From: Galeopsis tetrahit | Taxonomy: Eukaryota; Streptophyta; Magnoliopsida; Lamiales; Lamiaceae | Assembly: GCA_963675135.1 (NCBI GenBank) | Contig: OY776120.1 | Location: 23,898,001-23,962,000, forward strand | DNA length: 64,000 nucleotides | Direction: 5' to 3' | In this document: positions 44,373 to 55,350 of the stretch, piece after piece | How positions within the stretch are numbered: position 1 is the first letter of the stretch | Layout: every line of letters begins with the position of its first letter | Notes under the pieces: generated by a model | The model's input: the letters and a program-made list of their open reading frames with translations, nothing else | Databases searched by the model: none | Told to the model about the DNA's origin: nothing | Translations under genes and position numbers: made by a program

Positions 44373-45239
44373 TTGGGCTCATTTGGTAGAAAATACTAAA
44401 AATCATAGATATAGGCCCAAGATTGACATAAATGTGATAAAGGTAAGATTGTGAAATTAGTTGATGTTTGGTATACACATACTAGGAGGGGTGATTACAT
44501 GCTCATTAAAATGTCATTTTACAAAATTGTCCTCATTAAAGAAACATAATTTAAAAAATGCCCCCTTCAAAACCTAAAATAAAAAATTCAAATTCTACAA
44601 GATGAAGTGCCTCATTTTTACCATAATGCCCTCCTTTAATTAATAATTTACCCCCTCCTTGCCCTTTTTCAAATATTGTGAAAATAAACATTTTCTTCAC
44701 AACTCTATTATTGCATCAATAACTTTAATATTAAATAACTCTGTAAATTGAAAACTGAAATATGTTGTATTAGCCAAATAATATAAAATTAAAAAATTAA
44801 TGATTCCAAAATTTCAGCTATCTATTAATTTGTCAACTACATCTCACAAAAATAAATCTCATAGCATAAAAGTGCATCTAAGTCTACTATCCGAGAAAAA
44901 TACCAACACCAACTAAGTTAAGAGTAAGGTCAATAGAGCTAATAATGACATCAAATGTTATAGATAATACATTCCAATCAACTATGTAATATCATATAAG
45001 CCCTGCTCAGCTGGGAAGATGCCCAATATTTCTCCCATATTCCAGCAGATCACTACAAAAAAGAGAAAAACATTTAGCAATTCAGCACAACATCAAAAAA
45101 TTTGTACCATTTTAAGTTTGCTAAAAGTCTGCTCAGCGGAGGACCTAGCTCAAATATTTACAAGCAACAATTGAGTTTAAAAGCAAACAATGAAAAATTA
45201 ATTTTACAATACACAAAAATTATCATGCTAAAACTAAAC

Positions 45240-45345
45240 AAACCCACAACACTTTCCTACTTGTATTTTTACATGGACTATATCACCATAATGGGAGAAC
45301 ACTTGTGTCAAATGATCATCTTGGACACTATGATCTAGAATACCA
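45240..45345 (-). pseudogene. captured RRM fragment (RBP45/47-like)
   Basis: Minus-strand codons read LDHSVQDDHLTQVFSHYGDI, then VHVKIQVGKCCGFV before a stop. This is the start and RNP1 region of an RNA-recognition motif of the RBP45/RBP47 type, whose members bind poly(A)-rich RNA. Only about 35 codons remain, with two stops right after RNP1. Confidence 0.6.
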
Positions 45346-45501
45346 ATATTACACAACTGATTAAGGGATACAAAGAAATTTTTTGCATACAGTATATCAA
45401 TATGAAGATCAAACTACAACATTTTCATAACAAAATTTAAACAGGAATTAAGCAACGTGTTAAAACGAGTCATATTATTCATATGGGAGCATACAGTATA
45501 C

Positions 45502-45694
45502 CTGTAAGGAGTATCTCCACCAAATTTCTTTTGATTAACATAACCAGAAAGAAGCTTTATATAACCCCCACCACATTCAATGTCCTGCTCAAGCCTAATG
45601 GAATATTGAAGAACCAGTGTTCTATTCTTATTGCTGAACTCCGGTATCTTCGCCGATATAGCAAAATGCCTAGCATCAGTGGTTGTTTGAATAC
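45502..45694 (-). pseudogene. captured calreticulin exon (second of two)
   Basis: Between acceptor TTCACTTCAG and donor GTATAC the minus strand reads IQTTTDARHFAISAKIPEFS, then LEQDIECGGGYIKLL and KKFGGDTPY, the N-domain of calreticulin, the ER calcium-binding lectin chaperone. The frame is open over all 193 bases. It joins in phase with the exon at 45820-45927. Confidence 0.85.
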
Positions 45695-45819
45695 CTGAAG
45701 TGAATTCAAAACATCTAAATCAAGCAACCGAACCACTTTACTTTATATTTCACATCACATTAAATTTTGCAGCTAACTTTCAAATTTTTCGAATTTCTCC
45801 AAACAAGAAACATTCAAAC

Positions 45820-45927
45820 TTTTGTCATCAGGATCACCACTCCACTTCCCTGCTGTGTGTTTAAACGACCCAGCTTTTCCTTCACTCATTTTCCAATCAG
45901 ACTTCACCCACCTTCTCTGCCATCCAT
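45820..45927 (-). pseudogene. captured calreticulin exon (first of two)
   Basis: After acceptor TTGCAATAG the minus strand reads DGWQRRWVKSDWK, then FKHTAGKWSGDPDDK and a GT donor. This is the conserved calreticulin segment just upstream of the exon at 45502. The 125-bp intron between them is kept, so capture was at DNA level. No signal-peptide exon and no C-terminal P- or C-domain is present. Confidence 0.85.
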
Positions 45928-47016
45928 CTATTGCAAATATAAACATCACTTAATAGTACTAATACATACATACATTTAATTTCCTCTCCACTTATTTAAA
46001 CAAAAATAATTATATTCCAACTGCAGTAACATGCTAATTCTCACTACATTTAACTCTCAGTTTGCTCCTTCAACCTTCTGATTTTGCTCCTTACTGCCAC
46101 AACACAGTTGGCACTGGCAGTACTGCAATACAAACACATAAACTCTAGATTAATATGTCATTAAACAAAACAATAATTAATTTTTATAACAAATAGTAAC
46201 ACCCACATAACATACTGTGGCATTTGAACCCTAGAAAAAAAAAGGCAGAAAATCTCTTACCCGTGAACAAAAATATGTTGTGGGTTGTTGTTCGTACAGT
46301 TTGAACGGACGATTGATCTCACAAACTCTTGTTGAAACCCTAGTAAAAATCAGATTCACACGGTTTGGTATTTGTTTTGGGAAATAAAGAGCAAAAGAAA
46401 AAAATGGCGCTGTGAAAGAAATCACAAACAAAATCTAATCCTTTCATACACTGAAAACAACCTAAATTAGGTTCTAATTGAACAGAAAAACAATATAAAT
46501 TCAGCATCAGGGCTCAGAAATTGTACAACATCTAGCAAGTTTGTCCAATCAACGAGTAACTGGGCTATACGTCAAAATTGGCTATACATCAAAATTGATT
46601 TACTTCTTGAACTTTGAAAACTACATCAGATAAGTCATTAAAGAGGAAGTCCACTATGATCAAAACCATTTTATATGATTATAACAAACTGAGAAAACAT
46701 ACAAAATGAAAGAGATGACTCTTGAATACTTAACAAAAGCAAACATTTTCAAGAATATTATCAAATCAATGAAGCAGCATATAAAAACCCACTAACCAGA
46801 TGTACTTTTCTACTTGCATGAATGTTTTGATGGTAATGGAAGTTAAGAGAGAAACTTTTGATGAAACAAATTGTGTAAAATAGTGAAATTGTACTGATTG
46901 TTTCAACAGACCCATCAACAAAACAGATCTGTACATATGGACCGAAAAAAAAACAATACATATCCCAAAAAAACATATCGTGTAGAACAGTAGATTTCGA
47001 GTGCTTGTATGAACTG

Positions 47017-47542
47017 TTTGAACGACTGGTTGTGGTCGAGACTCGCGTAGGAACACTATTTATCGCTTGAACCCTAACAAAGAAGAAAGAAAGATCAGAT
47101 TAGGACGGAGAATTACAAAGATGTCGATAATTACCCGTTGCCGGAACTCGAAGTCACCGGCTTACCTTCGTTCTGAGAGAAAATTGCAGGTTCTTTGAAC
47201 GACTGGTTGTGGTCGAGACTCGCGTAGGAACCCTATTTATCGCCTGAACCCTAAAAAAAAAGAAAGAAAGATCAGATTAGGACAGAGAATTACATCGATA
47301 ATTACCCGTTGCCGGAACTAGAAGTCACCGGCTGACCTTCGTTCTGAGAGAAAATTGCAGGTTCTTTGAACGACTGGTTGTGGTCGAGACTCGCGTAGAA
47401 CCCTATTTATCGCCTGAACCCTAACAAAAAAGAAAGAAAGATCAGATTAGGACGGAGAATTACAAAGATGTCGATAATTACCCGTTGCCGGAACTCGAAG
47501 TCACCGGATTCCCTTCGTTCTGAGAGAAAATTGCAGGTTCTT
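47017..47542 (+). repeat. three tandem copies of a 171-178 bp unit
   Basis: Each unit starts TTTGAACGACTGGTTGTGG and contains GAACCCTATTTATCGC, CCCGTTGCCGGAACT and TTCTGAGAGAAAATTGCAGG. Starts are at 47017, 47194 and 47365. They lie near the right end of the PIF/Harbinger-like element, and the minus strand resembles a gene 5' leader. Confidence 0.9.
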
Positions 47543-48241
47543 GGTGCCGACAAAAAAATCGCCGCTAGTGCATAGTGAAAGGGGAGAGCGGCTGAGATGA
47601 AATAAAATGAGGGTTTGAGGGGAAAAAATTAGGTTTGAGGTTTAAATACCGAGGGTAGAAATGTAAATTGCATCATGAAGAAAACACCGCTCTTTGCCCC
47701 GACAATTTATCTCACCAATTTTGAGCAGACAAAAAACACACCATAATCTTCATTTTGTGGCGGGCCGACCGGTTTATATTGGGCCAACAAGATTTCCACC
47801 AAACGTGAAATAGGCCCAGATTAGGCCTAATCTTGAATTTAACTTGTCTAATCTGGGCCACCAAATGTGTCCCTTATGTATAAAGTAAAGAAATGAGTTG
47901 ACTTTTGTGTAAGTGTGGAGAAAAAAGTAATGACATTTATGTAAATTTGAGAATATCGTGAGGGTGGAGTTTATAAAGAGTTTTTCATTTGTAGGGTGTG
48001 AAAGTTATTGTGGAACTTTCAAAAAGAAAAGTCTAAAAATAATTGTGGGACAGAGGGAGTATCATGTAATGAGTAGTATATCATGTAATGAGTAGTTCAG
48101 GTAAAGAGAGATATAAGAAAAAAAAGCAGATGTAGAAAAAAAAAGATTGAGAAAAATAAAAAGAGATATTAGCGTAAACTTTAATTAGGATCGAACTAAA
48201 AAAATAAATTGTAAAATACTTTAGAGTTTAGACACCCGATG

Positions 48242-48785
48242 TAGGGGTGGGAATGAATCAGGTCTAGGTAGGTTTTACAAAAAAAGTTTGGTTTGTTAAA
48301 TATTTTTAGGCCCGAGTCTGGTCCATGACTTTTTTTTTTTTTTTTAAGACTTGGTCTGGCCTTTTTAATAAATAGGTTTGAGCCAAAGCCTTTTAAATTT
48401 TTTTAGTCCTATTAGTAGATTTAAAAAAAAATCTACAACACTTGTATTTTAATCAAATCATAAAAAATCTACGAATTATATTGTTTAATGTTTACGAGTT
48501 AGAAATTATATATATTAGACACTCTTATTTAAAATGTTTTCTATATTTAAGTATAAGTATTAGGTATTTATTATATTTTTATATTATATATATTAAATTA
48601 ATTAAATAGGCCGACCCGTTGGGTTTGAAAGGCTTACGGAAAAGCTCAAGCCTGGCCTATTTAATTAAATAGGCTTTCAAAAAAGCTTGGACCCGGCTTG
48701 TTTATTAAACGAGCCAAGTCGAACCAAGCTTTAATAGGTCGAGCCGTAGATTCCTGTCATGTAGCCTGACCCATTCCCACCCCTA
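48242..48785. mobile_element. hAT-like MITE
   Basis: Ends TAGGGGTGGGAATG and CATTCCCACCCCTA form perfect inverted repeats of the hAT type. The 8-bp flanks do not match clearly (ACCCGATG and GCCGGGAC), so the TSD is eroded. 544 bp, AT-rich interior with repeated AGGCTT/GGCCTATTTAATTAAATAGGC words. Confidence 0.75.
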
Positions 48786-49297
48786 GCCGGGACGGAGAAT
48801 CGGAGATAGGGCCAGCGGCCCCCCACTAAAAAAAATTTCTCTAGTATATTTTTTTGTTCGTGATTATTTATTCACTTTTTTTTATTAAAATGTCTCAAGA
48901 TTAATTATTTGTATACTTCTAATATGTAAATAATTCACAAAAATTAATACTCTCACAATATTTTATTTTTAAAATTGTTATTTATTTTGAATCTACATTC
49001 TTCCCTACATCTCATTAAATTTTATTTTGTACCTCACTAAATTCTCTTTACACCTGTACTAACCAAAATACTTTTCATTTATTTTATTCTATACCTTGCT
49101 AAATTCACATTTCTCTCAAAATAAGTTTTACATTTTTCTAACGGCTAATCTCTCAACAGGGTTGCATGTTCAATTTTTAAAATGTTTCGAATTCATCCAT
49201 TATATATGTTGGAAAAAATGATCATATAATTGAATTGCTTATGATTATATATATATCTAATATGAGCTGAAAGACAGAAAGGGGGGAATTAGTACTT
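48786..49297. other. intron 1, right part
   Basis: AT-rich intron DNA next to coding exon 1. No element or coding sequence is recognised. Confidence 0.55.
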
Positions 49298-49299
49298 AC

Positions 49300-49336
49300 G
49301 AAGAGGTGAAGAAAATCCATATCGTTGACGTTGCAT
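49300..49336 (-). CDS. ankyrin-PGG gene, coding exon 1
   Basis: Encodes MQRQRYGFSSPL plus the first base of an Arg codon, followed by a GTAAGTAC donor. A TTTTTTGTAG acceptor-like sequence at about 49366 suggests an upstream non-coding exon or intron. Copia F begins at 49528, less than 200 bases upstream, so the promoter region is disturbed. Confidence 0.7.
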
Positions 49337-49527
49337 CTTAACCGATTTGGATTGCAAATTCGATCTACAAAAAAACACAAACCTTCACATTAATTAATTA
49401 TGCAAATTACCTAGCAAGCTAAAAGAAGAATAACGTCATTAAGTAATCTTCAAATTCAAACCACAAAGCTGATGATCAAGAATTATAAGAATATCGATCA
49501 GAAAATTTCTAAATTTATAAAATTATT

Positions 49528-50187
49528 TGTTAGGATTAATGCAATATTGGATGTCATCTAATATCTATCAGAAGAGTTGCTATTGTTCTGATCTTGGAGT
49601 TCAGCAAAGTTGGGTTAAGGTGTAATTCAACTGATAAAGTTTAGTGGTCTTATTAGGAGTCAACTAATTTGAAGTTATTGAGTTTGGACAACTCTGCTTA
49701 TGCAAGTCGTCTGAAGTCAGTTCAGGAGAGTTGGGGCCAAGTCTGCTGAGACAAGTCTGCTGAAGCCAACTCAGCTTATCCCAAGTCTGCTGAGACAAGT
49801 CTGCTTAGACAAGTCTGCTGGGTCAAGTCTACTGAAATCTAGTTTTCAGAGTTAGTTAATTCTGTTATTTCTGTTAGTTAGTTAGTTGGTTAGTGGCAGT
49901 TATCCAATGCATTGTACATCTATAAATACACCATCTAGTACATAGGTTGTAGGTTACACACTTAGAGAGTTCAAGAAAGAGATCAAGCTTTGTGTATACT
50001 TGTAATCTGTAACTTTCATATTGTGATTAGTGAAGAGAGTCTTCTATCCTCCGTGGACGTAGATCATTTGATCGAACCACGTAAATCCCGTGTTATTTCT
50101 TTGAGTTCTTTATTCGTTTCAATTCATTGCGTTTCTAGTTGTCTTGATTTATCATTTGTAAGGAGTTGCTTTGTGAATACAATTCCA
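49528..50187 (+). repeat. 5' LTR of copia F
   Basis: 660 bp, TGTTAGGATT...CCA. The TATA box TATAAATA is at 49921-49928. The U3 part repeats AAGTCTGCTGA words several times (49735-49845), where the G copy has fewer. Confidence 0.9.
49921..49928 (+). promoter_or_regulatory. TATA box of the copia F LTR promoter
   Basis: TATAAATA in the middle of the LTR, about 260 bases before its end. The same sequence stands in the G LTR. Confidence 0.6.
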
Positions 50188-50238
50188 TAAAAATTGGCGC
50201 CGTCTGTGGGAAGTCGAAAGATATTCAAGAATCAAGAA

Positions 50239-51324
50239 ATGGGCTCTGTGAAATTGGAGATAGAGAAATTCAATGGTAAGACAGATTTTGGCTTATGGAA
50301 AGCCAAGATGAAGGCTCTGCTGTTACACCATGGGCTGAAAGAGGCCCTTACTCCTCTTGACCCTGCTGCATCCAAGGCAGACAAGGCCAAGAAAGAAGAG
50401 CTTATGGAAAAAGCTTACAACATTGTTGTCCTAAGTTTGTGAGACAATGTGTTCAGGGAAGTTATGAAGGAGAAGGATGTTGTTGCTGTATTTGAGACCC
50501 TTGATGATCTGTATTTGACACAATCTATGTCAAACCAGATGTTTATGAAGAGGAAGCTCAACAATTTCAAGATGACAGATGATAAGACCCTTGATGAGCA
50601 GTTAATAGAGTTCATGCAAGCTGTTGATGATCTTGAAAATGTTGGAGTTACCTTAGATGATCACAAGAAGTCTTTTCTACTTTTGGAGTCATTACCACCT
50701 TCATATGATAACTTCAAGGATGCTTTGCTGATTACCAAGGAGGGTAAGGCAAAATTCAAAGAAGTCTTGTCTATTCTGAAAACTAAGAGTTTACATGTAG
50801 CAAACTCAACCAAGAAGACCAAGAACCAAGCTGAGGGTCTTAATATCAAACTCAAGAATGACAAGAAAGGAGGGCAAGGCAAGAAGTTCCATGCCAAGCC
50901 AAATCAGAAGAAGAATGGGTTTGTAGCCAAGAACAGAGCTTGCTACAAATGCCATAAAGAAGGACATTTCTTTAAAGATTGTCCTGAGCATAAGAAGTCT
51001 ATTGATCCTGCCAAAGCTGATGTAGCAGAGGCGAAAGGATATGATAGTGCAGAAGTCATGAGCATAATAGATAGCAAACTTGTTAATGAATGGGTGTTGG
51101 ATTCTGGATGTTCATTTCACATGTGTCCCACCAAATCTTGGTTTCAAAACTTGGAAATGATGGATGGTGGATCAGTTCTATTGGGCAATGATGAATGCTG
51201 CAATGTGAGAGGAATTGGCACTGTGAGGGTGAAGATGTTTAATGATAAACATGTGATCCTGACCAATGTCAGATTTGAAGAGAAACCTTATATCTCTTGG
51301 CACACTAAATGCTTTGGGTTATGA
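50239..51324 (+). pseudogene. copia F gag and protease (broken)
   Basis: gag starts at ATG 50239 (MGSVKLEIEKFNGKTDFGLW), meets an in-frame TGA at 50440-50442 and stays open in the same frame to 51324. The zinc knuckle CYKCHKEGHFFKDCPE is complete, unlike in G. The protease motif VLDSGCSFHMCP is present. The frame is lost just after TNVRF (about 51275), where 11 bases between two AGATTT words are missing compared with G. Confidence 0.92.
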
Positions 51325-52732
51325 ATTCAAGACTGAAAAAGGATGTTTGTTTGTCACCAAAGCTGATAGAATAGTGATGCAAGGGAAGAAGTCTAATGGG
51401 TTATATTCTTTAATTGGTGAGACAATCACAGGTGCTGCTGATGTTACCATGAGTTCTGATGATGCCATGCTCTGGCATAAGAGGTTAGCACATGTGGGTG
51501 AGAAAGGCCTGATGGAGTTATCCAAGAAGGGAGCATTCCACCAGAAGACATTCAAAAACCTGGAGTTTTGTGAGTAGTGCATTCTTGGCAAAGCCAAGAA
51601 GAAGTCTTTCCAGAAGAGCCAACACACCACCAAGGAGATGCTAGACTATGTTCACTCAGATGTATGGGGGCCATCAAGAACTGAAACCATTGGTGGAGGC
51701 AAGTATTTCATGTCCATTATAGATGACTATTCTAGAAAAGTTTGGGTGTTCATTCTTAAACAGAAAAGTCAAGCCTTTACAAAATTCAAAGAATGGCTAC
51801 TTGAGATAGAGAACAAGAAAGGAAAGTCCTTAAAACATTTAAGGACAGATAATAGCCTTGAGTATCTATCAGCTGAATTCAATGAATTTTGTAAAGAGAA
51901 GGATATTACTAGACATAGAACTGTCCCTCTTAATCCACAGCAAAATGGATTAGTAGAGAGAATGAATAGAACTATTCTAGAACGGGTCAGATGCATGTTA
52001 GCTGATGCTAAATTACCTAAAAGCTTTTGGGGAGAAGCTGTATGTACTGCATGTTACTTGATAAACAAAACTCCCTCATATGCTTTAGAAGGTAAAACCC
52101 CAGATGAGATCTGGTATGGCAAGTTGTCTGATTATTCAAAACTTAAAGTGTTTGGATGTCAGGCATATGCACATATTAGACAGGATAAGCTTGAGCCAAG
52201 GGCTCTGAAATGTATATTCATTGGCTATCCAATAGGTGTCAAGGGCTATAGATTATGGTACTTTGAACCAGGTCATAAGAAACTGATAATCAGCAGAGAT
52301 GTTGATTTTAATGAGAAGGTAATGGGATATCCTCATAATGGAAACTCCCATGACCTAGATGGAAGAATTGTAAATGAGTTAGAAGAGAGTTTCTCAGCTG
52401 AGGTGGAGTTTCCCACATCAGAAGAGTTGACCCCAGAGGAGGTGGACAACTCTAGTGATACAGGAGACAACACCCCTGATGAGGTTGTTCCAGAACAGGT
52501 TCCAGAAGATGATCCAGAAGATCATTCAGAGGATGATGTCATAGAGGACAACCCTGCTGATATGAGAAATTACAGCCTTGCAAGAGATAGGCTCAGAAGG
52601 CAGATTCATCCCCCATCTAGGTTTGGTCAAGCTGATCTTGTGTCATATGCTCTGATCACAGCAGAAGAGGTGGAGTATTATGAGCCAAAAAACTATAAGG
52701 AAGCTATCACCAGTCCTGAAAGAGAGCAGTAG
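51266..52732 (+). pseudogene. copia F integrase (broken)
   Basis: Continues from LKRNLISLGTLNALGYEF through LWHKRLAHVGEKG. A TAG follows EFCE (about 51575-51577, where G has CAG). The integrase core is at 51638-52400 (DDYSRKVWVF, RTDNSLEYLS, NGLVERMNRTILE) and an acidic linker at 52400-52560. A TAG at 52730-52732 ends the stretch before RT. Confidence 0.9.
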
Positions 52733-52741
52733 ATAGCAGCC

Positions 52742-53737
52742 ATGTCAGAAGAGTTGCAATCCTTAGAGAAGAATGAGACCTGGATCCTTGTGGAGAAGCC
52801 AGACAACCAGAAGTTGGTCAGTTGTAGATGGCTGTTCAAGAAGAAGCTTGAAGTTGGATTTGGTGGTGCTAGAGAGCAGATCAGATTCAAGGCTAGGTTG
52901 GTGGCAAGAGGATGCACACAAAGAGAAGGCATAGACTTCAATGAGGTATTCTCTCCTATTGTTAAACATTGTTCAATAAGATTACTTTTGTCTAAGGTTG
53001 CTCAAGATGATCTTGAGTTACATCAGCTAGATGTTAAAACTGCTTTCTTACATGGAGAACTAGCTGAAACAATATATATGCATCAACCAGAAGGGTTTAT
53101 CATGCCTGAAACTGAAAGTAAGGTATGCTTGCTTAAGAAATCATTGTATGGGCTCAAGCAGAGTCCTAGACAATGGTATAGAAAGTTTGATACATTCATG
53201 CTTTTTATTGGTTTCTTAAGAAGCAAATGTGATGGATGTGTATATATTGGTAAACAAGATTATCTAGAGAGCACCTATCTACTGATCTATGTAGATGATA
53301 TGTTAATAGCTAGCAAGAGTATGAGAAAGATTACCCAGCTGAAGCAGCAGTTGAGTAGCAAGTTCGAGATGAAGGACCTAGGTGAAGCCAAGAGAATATT
53401 AGGCATGGATATTCTCAGAAACAGGAAAGCAGGGAAGTTGTTCTTGTCCTAGAAAGGTTACATCCAGAAGGTGTTGAGAAGATTCCTTATGCACCAGTCC
53501 AGACCTGTTAGTACTTCATTTGGCCAGCAATTCAAGTTGTCAGCCAAGCAATCTCCTCAAACAGCTGAAGAGAAGAAGCAGATGCTTACTGTTCCATATG
53601 CAAATGGAGTAGGAAGTCTCATGTATGCTATGGTTTGTAGCAGACCAGATCTTGTAACAGAAGCTGAGTACATAGCCTTAACAGAAGCTGTGAAGGAAGC
53701 AATGTGATTGAAGGGCATTCTGAGAGATTTTGGCATA
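52742..53737 (+). pseudogene. copia F reverse transcriptase and first part of RNase H (broken)
   Basis: RT motifs ARLVARGCTQREGID, QLDVKTAFLHGEL, LYGLKQSPRQWY and LLIYVDDMLIA (YVDD) at 52742-53452, then a TAG after LFLS. In RNase H the reading goes from SRPDL directly to TEAEYIALTEA, so about 85 codons that G retains are deleted. The solo LTR interrupts at 53738. Confidence 0.9.
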
Positions 53738-55006
53738 TGTTGGGATATGAATATGTGAAACAATGTTCTAGTTGATGATTGTATGTTTTGATGGCCAAAA
53801 ACAACTTGAAGTTAATGATATATGTGATTATATGTTGATATAATTGTGTTATATGAAAACTGAGTTACTGATCTTATATATGTTTACTGATCTTAGTGTG
53901 TTTACTGATCTGATATAAGAACTGTTAAGAACTAAGCTGATGTTTGTATTGTATAGACAGCTTATAGAATATAACTTAGATGTACTCTGCTGTATGTAGT
54001 TCAGTTGATGTATAGACAGACCTATTGAAGACTCAGAAGACTACTTCAGAATAAGAAGACTTCTAGAAGAATTGAAGAGAAGTTTAGAAGAATTCTGAAG
54101 AAGTGCAGAACAGTTTTGAGAACTGTGCTGACTGACTAAGAACAGTAAGACTAAAAAGAGTATTTTACTGTGCTGAGTTGGTAAGTTTGAAGAATAAGTT
54201 TTGAAAACTTATTTAAGGTGTAACTGAAGATTTATTGAAGATATGCTGACTTGGAATAAGAAGGAAGTTACAAAGTCAGTTACAAGAAGAAGTTACAAGA
54301 ACAGTTTTAGAGTTAGTTCACAAACTGCTAACTGTCATACTAATATCTATAAATACTGATTGATCTCCTACTGCTGAAGACTACTGAACATTTACTGATC
54401 TTAGAGAATTCAAGAGCAAGTCTACAGAGCATTTGAAGAACTCACAGAGTTAAAGAGATCAAGGAATCTGAGAAGAAGCCACTGAATTGAAGAGAATAAT
54501 CAAAGGCTACAATCAGAGAAGTTTACTTTTCATTTTAAAGTTTGTATTGTTGTAAACAAGTGTGCTAGTTACTTGTGAAATTACTAGTCGATCGAAGATA
54601 CACTTGGGAGTGTAATCGAAAAGATCAAAGTATTAATCTTGGGACTTTAAGCCACAAGAAACTCAAGGAAGAGTAATAAAACATCACAACTGGGATTGTG
54701 AGAGTGGATGTAGACTTTTTGGTCGAACCACTATAAAATTCTGTGTTCTTTACTTTTCTGTTTGGTATTTTCTGTTTGATATTTGTTTAACCAAGAACAG
54801 TAAAGTTGTCTAAGTAAAGATCTAAATAAAAGTTGAGTATAAAACTAAGCTGAAAAGTACTGATCTGACTCAGTAAGAACAGTACTGTTCAGAACGCATT
54901 TCCGCATTATAAACTCTGATATTTTGAAAGATTTTTGAAAGTCTATTCACCCCTCCCCTCTAGACTTTCTTAGCTTACTCAATCTTAACTCAACTTGGGA
55001 CCAACA
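53738..55006. mobile_element. solo LTR with 5-bp TSD in the RNase H gene of copia F
   Basis: Starts TGTTGGGATATGAATATGTG and ends CAACTTGGGACCAACA, flanked by GCATA on both sides (53733-53737, 55007-55011). It has a TATA-like TATAAATAC at 54348 and the C/T-rich CACCCCTCCCCTCTAGAC near the end, as in copia LTRs of the Sirevirus type. It differs from the D/E LTR. 1269 bp. Confidence 0.92.
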
Positions 55007-55269
55007 GCATATATCAGAAAAGTGTTCCTGTGCTGTGTGATAATCAAAGTACAATTCATCTAGCAAAACATCAAGTGTTTCATGAGAGGTCAAAGCACAT
55101 TGATGTGAAGTTGCATTTTGTTAGAGACATCTTGGAGAAGAGCATTGTTGAAGTTCAGAAGGTAGCTTCAGAAGAGAATGCAGTTGATATGTTAACTAAG
55201 GCATTACCAAGCAATAAGTTCAACCATTGCATGGAGTTGGTAAACCTTAGTACATGGGATGTTCATTAA
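55007..55269 (+). pseudogene. copia F RNase H, 3' part
   Basis: Continues the RNase H reading after the solo LTR: VLCDNQSTIHLAKHQVFHE, DVKLHFVRDILEK and AVDMLTKALPSNKF, to a stop at 55267-55269. Matches G at 471-660. Confidence 0.9.
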
Positions 55270-55350
55270 GAAGAGAATGAACAAACAACCTTGAGGAGGG
55301 CTGGAAAGAAGGCAATCTTGCATTAAGGTGGAGAATTGTTAGGATTAATG

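Larger units (their letters stand above)
44376..47873. mobile_element. PIF/Harbinger-like transposon carrying captured gene pieces
   Basis: The left end GGCTCATTTGGTAGAAA and the right end read inwards GGGACACATTTGGTGGCC are related inverted repeats. Both subterminal regions also carry AGGCCCA and GTTTGGT words. Flanks are TTG (44373-44375) and TTA (47874-47876). Inside are fragments of a calreticulin gene and an RRM gene, both on the minus strand, and three tandem copies of a unit of about 175 bp at the right. I see no transposase, so this looks like a Pack-type derivative. Confidence 0.6.
43884..48059. mobile_element. Stowaway-like MITE split by two PIF/Harbinger-like insertions
   Basis: The left end CTCTCTCTCCGTTCCGTGAT (43884) and the right end read inwards CTCCCTCTGTCCCACAATTA (48059) are flanked by TA. 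The two remaining arms (43884-43982 and 47877-48059) add up to about 280 bp, a normal MITE length. The elements in between are described separately. Confidence 0.65.
30427..49336 (-). pseudogene. ankyrin-repeat/PGG-domain membrane protein gene (ACD6/ITN1-like), split by a solo LTR
   Basis: Coding exons on the minus strand: 49336-49300, 41730-41257, 34950-34451, 34184-33877 and 30730-30427. All introns start GT and end AG, and the phases match. Setting aside the LTR and one TSD copy, the coding lengths (37+474+500+612) make 541 codons including the stop, open throughout. The predicted protein has N-terminal ankyrin repeats, a middle linker, more ankyrin repeats, then a PGG domain with several membrane helices. 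Relatives sit in plant membranes and act in defence and salt signalling. Intron 1 (7.6 kb) and intron 2 (6.3 kb) are swollen by transposons. As it stands, translation would add about a dozen LTR-encoded residues after TSM and stop, losing the last membrane helices. Confidence 0.85.
49528..55350 (+). mobile_element. Ty1/copia element F (Tork-like, same family as G), 3' LTR cut by element E
   Basis: 5' LTR at 49528-50187, primer-site-like ATTGGCGCCGTCTGTGGG at 50192, gag, protease, integrase, RT and RNase H. Then the purine tract AAGGTGGAGAA and only the first 14 bases of the 3' LTR (TGTTAGGATTAATG, 55337-55350), where element E begins. A solo LTR (53738-55006) lies in RNase H. The remainder of the 3' LTR should lie beyond the window, after E. 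Confidence 0.93.

Noticed and set aside
45767..45979. 70-codon plus-strand ORF
   Set aside because: Antisense to the captured calreticulin exon at 45820-45927.
46766..47056. Minus-strand Phe-rich ORFs near the triplicated unit
   Set aside because: AT-rich sequence with no recognisable domain or conserved start context.
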